From NCBI GenBank assembly GCA_019753235.1, contig JAIELF010000001.1, positions 1-64,000 of the forward strand: a stretch of 64,000 nucleotides of DNA. Direction: 5' to 3'. The notes beneath the pieces are model-generated. The model saw nothing but the letters and a program-made list of their open reading frames with translations. It did no database searches and was not told the DNA's origin. Position 1 is the stretch's first letter; each line of letters opens with the position of its first letter. A program made the translations under genes and the position numbers. Of this stretch, positions 37,916 through 47,651 are shown piece after piece. The DNA is from a bacterium (GTDB lineage: Bacteria > Planctomycetota > Planctomycetia > Kolteriales > Kolteriaceae).

Positions 37916-38968
37916 ATGTCGGATCCCGCGATCGGGTGGTACCGCAAGGGCCTAAGCATCGTTGGCCTTTTTTTCGCCCTATCTTTGGCGGGGTCGCTGA
38001 CCGGATGTGATTCGGTTCCCGATGCGCCCGGGGGATTGGGGAAGCGATTCGTCTTCATCACCAACGGCGACTCCTCTTTCTGGGACGCGGCCGAGAAGGG
38101 TTGGGATGACTCCTGTCAATCGAAGGGGATGATCGGTCAGTTCCTTCGCAACAAAAAGGGAGATGCCAATGGACAGATCGAGCTGTTGGAATCCGTCGCC
38201 AGTAAGAGCGACGTCGGGGGCTTGGCCATCTCGATCGTCGATGCCGGTTCGACCGGCATCATTGATCGCTTGAGAGAAATCAGCGAAAAAATCCCCGTCG
38301 TCACCGTCGACAGTGATTGCAAGCCAGAAGATCGCTCGATTCGTCGAGCGTACGTCGGCACCAACAATAAGGAAGCAGGCAAGGTTGCGGGCCGAATCGC
38401 GCACCTATTGGCTCCCAAGGGGGGTGGTTGGATTGGTTTTGTCGGGCACGAAGATGCCGACAACGCCCGGGCCCGTGTGGAAGGGTTCATCGAAGGGGCC
38501 GGCCCCAGCTTTAAGAAAATGGACGTCCTGCAAGATCTTCACGATCAAACTAAGGCTCGGGAGAATGTCCGCGCCTCGTTAGCAAAGAAGGCGGCAGTCC
38601 TCTTTGGGATCTACTCGTACAACGCCCCGGCATTGGCCGAGGTCGTGAACGACGCAGGCCAGCGGGACAAGTTCAAGATTGTCACCTTCGACGCAGAAGA
38701 AAATACGTTGATCGCTATCGAGAAAGGTCTTCTCGATGCGACGGTCGTGCAGAATACCTACGACATGGGTGCCCAGTGCGCGGTCCTTTTAGCCGCCTAC
38801 GAAAAGCGAGATGAGCCGACCATCTCCTCGCTGCTGGGGGGCGGGACCGAACTCGACACCAAAGTCCGCGTCATCGTTCCGCCGAAGAGCCCCGTCGAAG
38901 ACCCCGCGGTCCAGAAAATCGATGAATTCAAAAGCTTTCTCCGTTCAAAGGGACTCAAGTCGACCTGA
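37916..38968 (+). CDS. Sugar-binding lipoprotein (RbsB-like periplasmic binding protein)
   Basis: 350 residues. A lipoprotein signal with lipobox LTGC (Cys near residue 31) anchors it to a membrane. The mature part is a type I periplasmic binding protein: RFVFITNGDSSFWDAAEKG at the first strand, VGGLAISIVDA, IPVVTVDSDCKPEDRSIRRAYVGTNNKEAG (split to its two ends, ~110-140) and VLFGIYSYNAPALAEVV. This is the RbsB/ABC sugar group that delivers a pentose, hexose or autoinducer-like ligand. The permease gene follows after 68 bp. Confidence 0.9.
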   Translation: MSDPAIGWYRKGLSIVGLFFALSLAGSLTGCDSVPDAPGGLGKRFVFITNGDSSFWDAAEKGWDDSCQSKGMIGQFLRNKKGDANGQIELLESVASKSDVGGLAISIVDAGSTGIIDRLREISEKIPVVTVDSDCKPEDRSIRRAYVGTNNKEAGKVAGRIAHLLAPKGGGWIGFVGHEDADNARARVEGFIEGAGPSFKKMDVLQDLHDQTKARENVRASLAKKAAVLFGIYSYNAPALAEVVNDAGQRDKFKIVTFDAEENTLIAIEKGLLDATVVQNTYDMGAQCAVLLAAYEKRDEPTISSLLGGGTELDTKVRVIVPPKSPVEDPAVQKIDEFKSFLRSKGLKST

Positions 38969-39036
38969 GCCTCAAAAGCCATCCATCAAGGCCGGCCCTG
39001 GGCCGAAGTTGACCATTGCCACGAGAGAGACGAAAC

Positions 39037-40023
39037 GTGTTTTCTAGACTGCCACGCGAAGGATGGTTGATCCTCACGATCATCGCTTTGACCATCGGCG
39101 TTCATGCCCTCGCAACGCGTGGCCGAATCACCAGCCCGTCAGACTTTCTCAGCCCTCGCAACATGCAAGGAATCGCGAAAGATACCGCCATGCTAGGCAT
39201 CTTCGCCCTCGGCGCGGGGATCATCATCATTGCCGGCGGCATCGATCTTTCGAGCGGATCGGTGATCTGCTTTGCCGGTTTCGTGGCCGCCAAAACACCA
39301 GAGTGGATCGGCTACGAGGGAACCGGTCCATTTCCTTCTTGGTTGATCGGACTGATGATGGGCAACGCGATTCTCTTGGGAACATTCATCGGTATCTTTC
39401 ATGGCGTCCTCATTCACCATCTCGGCTTGCCCCCCTTCGTCGCGACGCTGGGAACCATGGCGGGCCTGAGAAGTCTCGCCAGCGTCGTCGGCAGCGCGAC
39501 GATCAGTGTTTCCGATCCCGGCTTTCGCACCTTTGGAAAAACGTGGTACGTCCCGGTCATCATCCTCCTGGTGGAAGCGGTTCTTCTATTCATGGTCATC
39601 CGCTGGATGCGCGTCGGTCGGCATATCGAAGCGATGGGGGGCAACGAAGAGGCCGCCCGGTTGAGCGGCCTGCCGATCGGTCGACTAAAACTCTTCGCGT
39701 ATGTCATCGGTGCCGTCACCGCGTCATTGGCGGGACTGGTTTATCTAGGACACAGCGGCGGGGTCAGCTCGAATACTGCAACCGGATATGAACTATCCGC
39801 GATTGCCGCTTCTGTGGTTGGCGGCTGCAATTTGAAGGGTGGGGCCGGGTCGCTGGTCGGGATCTTGCTCGGCTGCTTCCTTCTGAAGCTTGTGACGAAC
39901 ATTCCTCTCTATGTGATCGAAACCGGCGCCACGGATTGGGAAGGTCTCATCGTGGGAGGAGTCGTGATTCTGGCGGTCATGTTGGGACGACTCGGAAATG
40001 CGGGATCGACCAAGGGAACTTGA
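39037..40023 (+). CDS. Sugar ABC transporter permease (RbsC-like)
   Basis: 328 residues with eight to ten membrane helices. Landmarks of the RbsC family: GIIIIAGGIDLSSGSVICFA near residue 70, LPPFVATLGTMAGLRS, AMGGNEEAARLSGLPIGRLK and the C-terminal AASVVGGCNLKGGAGSLVG. A GTG start at 39037 with GAGAGA upstream fits better than a TTG at 39016. Homologous systems need a double-domain RbsA ATPase, but none lies in this window near it. The downstream GH38-like gene suggests the pathway handles a mannose-type or other glycan sugar. Confidence 0.9.
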   Translation: MFSRLPREGWLILTIIALTIGVHALATRGRITSPSDFLSPRNMQGIAKDTAMLGIFALGAGIIIIAGGIDLSSGSVICFAGFVAAKTPEWIGYEGTGPFPSWLIGLMMGNAILLGTFIGIFHGVLIHHLGLPPFVATLGTMAGLRSLASVVGSATISVSDPGFRTFGKTWYVPVIILLVEAVLLFMVIRWMRVGRHIEAMGGNEEAARLSGLPIGRLKLFAYVIGAVTASLAGLVYLGHSGGVSSNTATGYELSAIAASVVGGCNLKGGAGSLVGILLGCFLLKLVTNIPLYVIETGATDWEGLIVGGVVILAVMLGRLGNAGSTKGT

Positions 40024-40106
40024 GGTTGCCTGAACGGATGCGTCCAAGCGAGCATCCATCCCGTAAAACAACGGCGACAAATTTCCCTCGGCCACGAGAA
40101 TGACCC

Positions 40107-42869
40107 TTGAGACAACTCGCACTGCTCCTATCTGGCAATGACGTTCGCGAACCCGAACTTAACCGCGCGCTGGCCAGCCAAATCATCGCGGGCTACTCGG
40201 TCCTCTTTCATCCGACCTGTTTGGCAGGGGCGAACTTTCTTCCCGAGATCGAAGACATCATCAATCCGCCGACCGGCGACGAGCGACTTCTCATCGTCCC
40301 CGAATCGGTCTATCAGGCGGCCGACCCCATCGCCCGCGTGGAACTCGATCGGGCTGGCACCCAGTTGCTTCGTCTTAAGCCCGAAGAGGTCATCCCGGGG
40401 CCCGCGGCGATCGGACCGCGCATGGGGTTTTCAACGGAACCGACCGAGCTTGAACAGGAGTTTTTGGCGGCAGGCTATCACTATCTCGGCTTGCAGATAC
40501 TCCTTCGTCGACTTGGCCACTCGGAGAAGATTGAAGAGCAGCTCATCTGGGCCGAGCTCAGTCAAGCTGCCGACATTTATCAGACCGGTGACGCCGAGGG
40601 GGCTCGTCATGCGCTGCATGCCGCCTTCGACGTGATGCACGGCAACAGACAATCGGCCTACCCCGCGACGATCAATTGGCTCGACGTCCTTTTGCCCGAC
40701 TCGACAGAGCACGATTCTGCCCTTGCGCGCCGCTGGAGCACAGGCGTGAAAATGAACCTCGTGGCAACGCCGGCCGAGATTCAACGGCTGAGCGACGAGA
40801 CGATTGTCGATTTGAAGAATCGGTTGGCGGCCGACGACATTGAAATCCTCGGGGGAAGAGTTACCGATCGCCCCTTCAGCTTTCTCAGCTTCGAAAGTCG
40901 CGCGTGGGAAATCGGCCAATCCTATCGCCGACTCAAGACGATTCTCGATCGCGATGTCGACACCTTCGCGGGTCAAGCGGGGTCTCTTCTATTCGACTTG
41001 CCGCAACTCTTAATGAAGCACGGCGTCCGGTACGCGCTGCATGCCGCATTCGATGGATCGCAATTTCCCCGTCTTCGTGGTCCCAAGATCCATTGGTCGA
41101 TCGGCGACGGCAGCATCGTGGAAACGGTCACGCGCCCTCCCAAACGGGCCAGTGACGAGGCCGGCGGCCTGCAGATCTTCGTCGACTTGGCCGATGTTCT
41201 TCTCAGCGAGCGTGCCCCGACGACGATCTTGGAACACCGTGCCGGCAGCGCGTCGGTCTGGTACACGCTTCTCATAGAGGGTCAAAAGATTGCCTCGGTG
41301 TTTGGCAAGTTCGAAACAGTCACCGAGTTCTTCCTCAATGTCATGATGCCCGAGGGCCCCACCGTCACGCGCCCGGATGAGTATGCCGCCCCCATCGAAT
41401 CCCTCCAAAGGCCAGACCCGATCAGTCGATGGCGCGATCATTCCCTTCGTCGACAACGTTTTGATGCACTGTCGAGCCTGCTCGCGCTTGCGCGAATCGC
41501 CCAGCCCGATCTCCCCCTTCCCATCGAAGAACAACAGCAGCTTGAAAACGATATCGAGGAAGCGACTTCCGGAGATGACAGCGCTCTTCAAGCCAAGATC
41601 GACGCTTGGGAAATCAGGGTGGCCGAGGAGTTGGGTAAGGGGGTCGGTTTGCTCTCGGGGGAGCAGTCGGGTTACTTGATCGTGAACCCTTCCAGTTTTC
41701 CTCGTCGGCTGGGAATTGAAACCGATCAACGAATTGAGAAGGCGACCATCGATTCCACTCTCCGAGCTTGCGAGGCAACCCCCCATGGATCTCGGCTTCT
41801 CGTCGATCTACAGGGTTGGAGCTACGCTTGGATCCCGATCCACGGAACTTCAAACGTGCCCGCAGAAAAGCTGGAACCGGTCGCCAGTGCTCGACGATTG
41901 AAAAACACGCAGATCGAAATCGAGATCGACAAAAAGACCGGCGGCCTACGTGGCATCTGGACCTTGCGCGATCGCTATAGCCGACTTGGCCAACAACTGG
42001 TTCATTCATCCGCCAGCGAAATGATCGCCCGCGAAATCAAGATCACTCAGGATGGATCCTTGCTCGGAGAGATCGTCGTCAAGGGAATCATTCGCGCCCT
42101 CGATTCCAAACGGGAACTCGCCCGGTTCGAACAAAAGTTTCGCCTCTGGCGCGGCCGACCGGTCGCTCGACTCGATATCACGATCGAGCCCAGCATCCCT
42201 CATTCAGGCGCGGCCATGGAGAACTACTTCGCCTGTCGATGGGCTTGGCCCGACGACAAGACGATTCTCCTCACCTCAAGCGGGCCCACGATGGGGTCTC
42301 ACCTCGACTCGTCCATCGAAGCGACTGACTTCCTTGAGCTTCGCGAGCAACATCTCACGACCAACATCGTGACGGGGGGCTTGGTTCGAACTCATCGCTT
42401 CCATCGCCAGCAAGCCGATACCTTGCTGATCGTGCCGGGCGAGTCCGCACGTCACTTCACTTTTTGGATTGGCCTGGATCTTCCCAATCCCTTTCGCTTC
42501 GCGCAGGCGGAGCTTTGGCCCCCACTCATTCATCGGTTCTCGGCCGGTCCCCCAACGCGAGGAACCACCGGTCGCTTGGCCTCGTTCGATTCGGAATCAG
42601 CCCATGCCTGCTCCATGGCCGCGACCGACTCGCCGCAACCTGCCGTCCGTGTTCGGCTGGCCGAAACGATGGGAAAGGGAGGTCGGTTCCCCTTCGAACT
42701 CTTCCGCCGACCCGAATCCGTTCTTCTCACCAACTTCCTCGGCGAGACGATGTACGACCTCTACCGAGAAGATACCCACGTTTCGGTCGACCTCTCCTCT
42801 CTCGAATTGCAGCAGCTTTTGGTCCTCTTTGAACGGCTGTCAACGACCCCTGCGGAGGGCAATTCCTGA
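40107..42869 (+). CDS. GH38 alpha-mannosidase-like protein, catalytic motif not recognised
   Basis: 920 residues from a TTG start. The C-terminal half looks like the beta-sandwich part of GH38 enzymes: YLIVNPSSFPRRL, IEIDKKTGGLRGIWTLRDR and WRGRPVARLDITIEP. The middle has the characteristic order of a GH38 catalytic/three-helix region (AWEIGQSYRRLKTIL, GSLLFDLPQLLMKHGVRYAL, IHWSIGDGSIVET). However, the usual nucleophile loop (an Asp in a DxFG-like context) reads FAGQAGSLLFD here, and no N-terminal HxHxD metal motif is seen. It may be a divergent hydrolase or a non-catalytic relative. No signal peptide, so cytoplasmic. Likely in one transcript with the sugar transporter genes. Confidence 0.65.
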   Translation: MRQLALLLSGNDVREPELNRALASQIIAGYSVLFHPTCLAGANFLPEIEDIINPPTGDERLLIVPESVYQAADPIARVELDRAGTQLLRLKPEEVIPGPAAIGPRMGFSTEPTELEQEFLAAGYHYLGLQILLRRLGHSEKIEEQLIWAELSQAADIYQTGDAEGARHALHAAFDVMHGNRQSAYPATINWLDVLLPDSTEHDSALARRWSTGVKMNLVATPAEIQRLSDETIVDLKNRLAADDIEILGGRVTDRPFSFLSFESRAWEIGQSYRRLKTILDRDVDTFAGQAGSLLFDLPQLLMKHGVRYALHAAFDGSQFPRLRGPKIHWSIGDGSIVETVTRPPKRASDEAGGLQIFVDLADVLLSERAPTTILEHRAGSASVWYTLLIEGQKIASVFGKFETVTEFFLNVMMPEGPTVTRPDEYAAPIESLQRPDPISRWRDHSLRRQRFDALSSLLALARIAQPDLPLPIEEQQQLENDIEEATSGDDSALQAKIDAWEIRVAEELGKGVGLLSGEQSGYLIVNPSSFPRRLGIETDQRIEKATIDSTLRACEATPHGSRLLVDLQGWSYAWIPIHGTSNVPAEKLEPVASARRLKNTQIEIEIDKKTGGLRGIWTLRDRYSRLGQQLVHSSASEMIAREIKITQDGSLLGEIVVKGIIRALDSKRELARFEQKFRLWRGRPVARLDITIEPSIPHSGAAMENYFACRWAWPDDKTILLTSSGPTMGSHLDSSIEATDFLELREQHLTTNIVTGGLVRTHRFHRQQADTLLIVPGESARHFTFWIGLDLPNPFRFAQAELWPPLIHRFSAGPPTRGTTGRLASFDSESAHACSMAATDSPQPAVRVRLAETMGKGGRFPFELFRRPESVLLTNFLGETMYDLYREDTHVSVDLSSLELQQLLVLFERLSTTPAEGNS

Positions 42870-42999
42870 TCGTTTTGATCAAAATAAACCCCTACAGATT
42901 AAATACTTGCGAGATAGTCTCGACACTTTGATGGAGACCGAAAGAATGACTTGCCGCCGCAATCCTTGAGCTAAGATTGCCCTGTACAGAGGGGAGAAG

Positions 43000-43054
43000 C
43001 CAGGGCGTTCATGGGTGGGCTGGGGAGACTGCCCATGGCGCCCTGGCCCCTTTT
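43000..43054 (+). terminator. Strong hairpin terminator after the GH38-like gene
   Basis: CCAGGGCG pairs perfectly with CGCCCTGG, continued by CATGGG/CCCATG across a small bulge; the hairpin (43000-43046) is followed by CCCCTTTT. It lies 131 bp after the stop at 42869. Confidence 0.75.
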
Positions 43055-43495
43055 GTCGTCACCGCAAAGATACCCTCACGGTAAAATTTCCCGTTACGAC
43101 ATTCCTGTGTCTGGAAATTATTCCTTCCGAGAATCAACGCTCTTTGTTTCAGCCGAAATGAAACAGGCTTAAGCTTCGGCCTTATTTATATTTGAGCAAC
43201 AAAACCGATCGTGATTCGATTTTCGGCACGAACGCTGCATTTCAACTCTTCGCCTACCTTGGCCGACCAGACGGTGCCAGGGTTTTGTCCGACTGGGGAG
43301 GAAGACAAAACCCGCGCGCCCAACGGTCGAACGAGGTAGCTCGCGTTTCAGACAGAGTTCGGGACACGAAGGCGAAGGAAGGGGGAGTCCCTAGTCGGCG
43401 TGTCCCGAGCTCTTTTCTTGCCGGGCGTTCGGTAGGCTCCCACTAAAACATCCTCTTCTAAGCCATTTCGTTCTCGGTAGCGGGGGTGCTCGTCG
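43055..43495. other. 441-bp gene-poor region with a 10-bp perfect hairpin
   Basis: Between the terminator and the MBL-fold gene. It is AT-richer than its surroundings around 43080-43200. It contains GTTTCAGCCGAAATGAAAC near 43146 and the perfect stem TCGGGACACG/CGTGTCCCGA (43359-43368 with 43399-43408) enclosing a 30-nt loop and followed by CTCTTTTCTT. This could be a structured leader or terminator of a small RNA. A TTG-started 84-codon frame at 43192 is not convincing. Confidence 0.4.
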
Positions 43496-44347
43496 ATGCA
43501 GTTGGGGCCGCTCAAGGTTTCAGTGATCAGCGGTGGAACGCTTCGACTCGACGGCGGGAACATGTTCGGCCCCGTCCCGCGAGTTCTATGGGAGCGGAAG
43601 GCAACCCCCGATGATCGCCATCGCATCGCGATGGATACTAACTGTCTGCTTGTCGAAACGGGCCCGCATCGCGTGCTGATCGACACGGGGTACGGCTCGA
43701 AAGCGGACGCGAGGCAGCGTGATTTTCAGGGGCTTGAAGCGGGTAATCCGATCGTCGCGACGCTTTCTCAATTAGGACTTCAGCCCGTCGACATCACGCA
43801 CGTCATCCTGACGCATTTGCATTTTGATCATGCCGGCGGCTGCACCGCGCGGGGACCGGCGGGTCAGTTAGATGTGGTCTTTCCCAACGCGAAGCACATC
43901 GTTCAAAAAGTGGAATGGGAGGATGCCGTCGGTCGATCGCCGGAATTGGCCGGCTCGTATTTCCCGGACGACTTTGAACCGATTGCCCAGGCCGGTTTAC
44001 TCCAACTCGTCGACGGGTCGGCCGACATCTTGCCGGGGATTCGACTTCGAAAAGTCGGCGGACACACCCGCGGATTACAGATCGTCGAACTCGGGGCCTC
44101 GGCATCGTCCCCCCCGCTCGGCTACGTTCTTTCCGATCTGGTGCCGACGACTTGGCATCTGAAAACCTTTTGGCACGTCTCGTACGACCAATATCCCGTC
44201 GAGCTGCGTCGAACAAAGCCTGTTGTTCTCAACGAAGTCGTTCGCCACGGGGCTCAAGCCTTCTTCTGTCATGACACCGTCACTCGATGGGCCTATCTTA
44301 GACGAGATGGCAAGCAAGAGTTCGAGATCGACCCGAGCAGGCGATGA
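43496..44347 (+). CDS. MBL-fold metallo-hydrolase
   Basis: 283 residues. The metallo-beta-lactamase signature is ILTHLHFDHAGGC (~103-115), with the preceding DTNCLLVETGPHRVLIDTG, a later KVGGHTRGLQIV His and the Asp in YVLSDLVPT completing a two-zinc site. The nearest look is the AHL-lactonase/quinolone-type subgroup of MBL hydrolases, but the substrate cannot be told. ATG start, 53 bp before the SDR gene on the same strand, so the two may be cotranscribed. Confidence 0.85.
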   Translation: MQLGPLKVSVISGGTLRLDGGNMFGPVPRVLWERKATPDDRHRIAMDTNCLLVETGPHRVLIDTGYGSKADARQRDFQGLEAGNPIVATLSQLGLQPVDITHVILTHLHFDHAGGCTARGPAGQLDVVFPNAKHIVQKVEWEDAVGRSPELAGSYFPDDFEPIAQAGLLQLVDGSADILPGIRLRKVGGHTRGLQIVELGASASSPPLGYVLSDLVPTTWHLKTFWHVSYDQYPVELRRTKPVVLNEVVRHGAQAFFCHDTVTRWAYLRRDGKQEFEIDPSRR

Positions 44348-44399
44348 AATCGGCAGGGTCAGACGAAGCGAGTAAATCGCAGAAGGGTGGGGAACCAAC

Positions 44400-45167
44400 A
44401 TGTTGATCAAAGATCGCGTTTTTCTGGTGACGGGCGGAGCATCGGGTCTCGGCGAGGCGACCGTTCGCATGCTCGTCGAACAGGGGGCTCGCGTCGTCGT
44501 CGCGGACTTCAATCCGGAGAAAGGCGCCAAGCTCTCCGCCGATCTTGGCTCTTCGATCGCGTTCGCATTGACCGACGTTTCCGACGAGTCGGCCGTGAAG
44601 GGAGCGATCGCCCTTGCGAGCGAAAAGTTCGGCGGGCTTCATGGGTTGATCAACTGTGCCGGGATCGGCACGGCCATGCGAGTCGTCGGTAAATACGGCC
44701 CGCATTCGCTTGGCGATTTTGAGATGGTCATCAAGGTCAATCTGATCGGGACTTTCAACTGCATTCGTCTGGCAGGCGAAGCGATGAGCAAGTCGGCACC
44801 GCAAGAGAATGGCGAGCGAGGCGTGATCGTCAACACCGCGTCGGTCGCCGCGTTCGATGGACAGATCGGTCAAGCAGCGTATTCCGCTTCGAAAGGTGGT
44901 GTCGTCGCGATGACACTTCCCATCGCACGGGAATTCGCTCAGTTCGGCATCCGCGTTTGTACGATCGCTCCGGGACTTTTTGATACGCCCCTGTTTGCGG
45001 CGTTGCCGGACCCTGCTCGACAAGCGCTCGGCGCGTCGATTCCGTTCCCCAGCAGGCTCGGCTACCCGTCGGAGTATGCGTTGTTGGTTCGGCAAATCAT
45101 CGAGAACCCCATGCTCAATGGCGAGACGATTCGGATCGATGGCGCGCTTCGCATGGCCCCCAAGTAA
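44400..45167 (+). CDS. Short-chain dehydrogenase (3-hydroxyacyl-CoA dehydrogenase type 2-like)
   Basis: 255 residues. NAD-binding [15 protein letters not shown] (~11-25), the acidic VVVADFN after beta-2, NCAGIG, catalytic Ser in VNTASVAAF and YSASK (Tyr/Lys) are all in place for a classical [23 protein letters not shown] and [15 protein letters not shown] match the mammalian HADH2/HSD17B10-like subgroup, suggesting a short-chain 3-hydroxyacyl-CoA or related alcohol substrate. It ends 38 bp before a strong terminator. Confidence 0.88.
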   Translation: MLIKDRVFLVTGGASGLGEATVRMLVEQGARVVVADFNPEKGAKLSADLGSSIAFALTDVSDESAVKGAIALASEKFGGLHGLINCAGIGTAMRVVGKYGPHSLGDFEMVIKVNLIGTFNCIRLAGEAMSKSAPQENGERGVIVNTASVAAFDGQIGQAAYSASKGGVVAMTLPIAREFAQFGIRVCTIAPGLFDTPLFAALPDPARQALGASIPFPSRLGYPSEYALLVRQIIENPMLNGETIRIDGALRMAPK

Positions 45168-45204
45168 GGCATCCCGGTTCGTGTAACGCCGTCAAGAAAC
45201 GCAA

Positions 45205-45235
45205 ACGAGGGAGGTTAATCCTCCCTCGTCTTTTT
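45205..45235 (+). terminator. Intrinsic terminator after the SDR gene
   Basis: Perfect 10-bp stem ACGAGGGAGG/CCTCCCTCGT with a 5-nt loop, followed by CTTTTT. It also lies just beyond the secretin stop on the other strand and may act in both directions. Confidence 0.92.
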
Positions 45236-45256
45236 CTCGATCATGGGCTTGGCGTT

Positions 45257-47227
45257 TTACCGCCAGCCGGTCGTTGTTCCTCGTCGCCAGGCCGATCGCG
45301 ATGGCCGAGTCGGGCGCGGAGCCGGTTCCGCAACCGGAGCGAACTCCGTTTCTGGAACGGCGGCCGTGCGAAGCGAAGGCAGATCCGTTGGACCAACCTT
45401 GTTGGAAGTCTGCTCCACCGGTTCGAGAGCAGGCTTCGGCGGTTCCGGCGTCGGAAGCTCGGTTCCCGGCGGAGGGGTGATTTCTGAACCAGTCGGAACC
45501 GGCTCCATCGGAATCATGCCATTGATCTGCTGATCCGATGCCGGCAGTTGTTGATCCATTCCCGTCGAGTTCGGCACGCCCGTTCCCGCACCGTAGCGAT
45601 CGTACATCGGTACAGCGGTAGGCTGCGGTTCCGGTCCGTTGTGAGCCCAATTCTTAATGTGCCCCTTGTAAGGATCACCGAAGCACGGGGGCTCGAACTT
45701 GCTGCCGAGATAGTATTCGATGTCGTTGGGGACTCGGCTTTCTCGACCGGGCAGGTTGCAGGGAGCTTGATCCAGAGCATCAACCAGGTGAGGCGTCACC
45801 ATGATCATGATCTCTGTTTCAATCTGTCGATACGATTTGTTCTGAAACAGCGCCCCTGCCAGCGGAATCTCGGAAACGAGAGGGAACTTATTGGCATTGG
45901 CAATGACTCGCTTCTGCAACAAGCCCGCGACCACGAAGCTCTGACCCGCTTCCATCTCAACAGTCGTCTCCGCGACGCGAACATCGAAACCGGGGACGAT
46001 GATGTTGCCAAGCTGAACACCGTTACCGAAGTTCAAGTCGCTGACTTCCGGGCGAACCTCCAAACGTACTCGTCCATCACCGAGCACGGTGGGAACGAAC
46101 CGCAAGTTGGTTCCGAAGTCGCGGTATTGAATCGAGATTGTGCCGTTCCCTTGCGGCGTCAGAACGGGAACCTGCCCGCCGACGTTGAAGTATGCCGGCT
46201 GACCACTGGTCGTCACGAGGTTTGGCTCGGCCAGAATCTTTGCCAGGTTATTGGTGACAAGTGCCCGCATAAATCCTTGGAAGGCGACCTGCCCGTTACG
46301 ATTAATCACATAGTTCAAGTTCGCGCCGCCGGAAGCCGTGCTCGAGAGCGACGTCGCCAAGCCTGTCGTCGAATTGACACCGATGATTCGATTGCTGAAA
46401 GAGCCGGCGGCACCAGAGGCGGCGGCCAACCAAGGCGAACCCGTCGTGCCAAAATAGTTCCAATCAAAGCCGAGATCTCGAGTCTTCGATCGCTGAACCT
46501 CGGCAATCATGACTTTCAGTTGGACCTGCATCGATCCCACGACGCGGAGCGCGTTCACAACGGTGACCGCATCGGGAGACTGCGCGACGCGAGCAGCTAA
46601 GAACCCGCGAACCAAGTCAACGATCGGCTGCACATGTTCAGATCGTTCGACGAAACCATTGACGACGGCCGTCTGGCTGTTTGCAACCAGCACGTTGACC
46701 GAAGAGGTCGGAAACATCTTCTTGATATTAGCCGCCAGATAAGTCCGGTAAGCTTGCGAGACTTGATCCACCACCAGGATCTCAATCCGCTTTTCATCAC
46801 GTGAACCGTCGGCATTGAGGACCGGCATGACAATCTCGGCCGTTCCTAGGAGATCCTTGGTCTCGACGATCATCGTATTGGCAAGGCCCTGCCCTTTCGC
46901 CGGCGGGACTAGCCGAACGTCGGCAACTTCGGCTCGAGTCGAGTAAGGCGTTTCGTAGAAGCCGGTAAAACCTTCCGGGAGCGCGTAGCGCTCGATCGAA
47001 TTTTGATTGACGATCCATTCTTCGCCGAAGGGAATCGCTCGTCCGCGCATCGTGGACGGCTTCTTCGCGGTTGGTTCGGATGTATTAGTAGGCGCGAGCG
47101 CCTCTCCTTCTCCTGGCATCGGAGTCGCCAAGGGATCAGGAGGAGTAAGAGGAACATCCTGCGCCAGACTCGGTAGGACACAGAGCCCTAGAGTTAGGAG
47201 GATCGCTCCACGACATCGTGCGTGCAT
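45257..47227 (-). CDS. cpaC: Flp/Tad pilus secretin (CpaC/RcpA-like)
   Basis: 656 residues. A signal peptide (AILLTLGLCVLPSLAQ) precedes an N-terminal pilus-secretin domain (~65-145), a BON-type domain (~155-205) and the C-terminal secretin barrel (~250-490) with NNLAKILAEPNLVTTSGQPA and the VPVLTPQGNGTISIQYRDFG region, ending around EIMIMVTPHLV. It forms the outer-membrane ring through which the Flp pilus exits. About 150 residues follow the barrel and are Pro/Gly/Gln-rich, an unusual extension. The only pilus genes downstream of it have stopped: after a terminator the opposite strand begins. Confidence 0.93.
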   Translation of the reverse strand: MHARCRGAILLTLGLCVLPSLAQDVPLTPPDPLATPMPGEGEALAPTNTSEPTAKKPSTMRGRAIPFGEEWIVNQNSIERYALPEGFTGFYETPYSTRAEVADVRLVPPAKGQGLANTMIVETKDLLGTAEIVMPVLNADGSRDEKRIEILVVDQVSQAYRTYLAANIKKMFPTSSVNVLVANSQTAVVNGFVERSEHVQPIVDLVRGFLAARVAQSPDAVTVVNALRVVGSMQVQLKVMIAEVQRSKTRDLGFDWNYFGTTGSPWLAAASGAAGSFSNRIIGVNSTTGLATSLSSTASGGANLNYVINRNGQVAFQGFMRALVTNNLAKILAEPNLVTTSGQPAYFNVGGQVPVLTPQGNGTISIQYRDFGTNLRFVPTVLGDGRVRLEVRPEVSDLNFGNGVQLGNIIVPGFDVRVAETTVEMEAGQSFVVAGLLQKRVIANANKFPLVSEIPLAGALFQNKSYRQIETEIMIMVTPHLVDALDQAPCNLPGRESRVPNDIEYYLGSKFEPPCFGDPYKGHIKNWAHNGPEPQPTAVPMYDRYGAGTGVPNSTGMDQQLPASDQQINGMIPMEPVPTGSEITPPPGTELPTPEPPKPALEPVEQTSNKVGPTDLPSLRTAAVPETEFAPVAEPAPRPTRPSRSAWRRGTTTGWR

Positions 47228-47615
47228 CCCTGCACCTCATCACCGGATGATGTTCGTTGGATCGAACCGACCATCCCCGCCGGGATAGTCAAGATTCAAT
47301 CACTCGTCCACTTCGGGCTCGCGCGGTCTAGCACGAAGCTTGACCGCGATGGTTTTCTAACGACGACGCAACGCCGATTGTTTCTTCGAGCCGCGTCGTT
47401 CGTCATGAAGTCAGCCGATCCAAAGGTGCGATTGGAGCAAACCAAGTTGCGGAGGAATCGTGCCGTGACAGGCCGCGAGTCCCAAAGACGGGTGTTCCAC
47501 CTGGTGTGAACGGGCTCTGCGAGGAGTTGGCTCGCGATCCGCTCGAGTCGGAGTCGAACAAGGCCGCCGGCCAGCCCAAACGGGCTTGCCGATCGACCCA
47601 CGGTTGTTTCGCCAA

Positions 47616-47649
47616 GGATCTCTTTCTCGGATTGGCCGAGAAAGAATCC
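47616..47649 (-). terminator. Hairpin just after cpaB
   Basis: GGATTCTTTCTCGG pairs with CCGAGAAAGA(G)ATCC across a 5-nt loop, starting 3 bp after the cpaB stop on the minus strand. No long T-run follows, so termination may be partial. The rest of the 424-bp gap to cpaC (47228-47651) shows no gene. Confidence 0.5.
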
Positions 47650-47651
47650 CT

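Noticed and set aside
43192-43446. 84-codon frame with TTG start in the gap before the MBL gene
   Set aside because: Arg/Ser-rich with no ribosome site or family; part of it covers a perfect hairpin.
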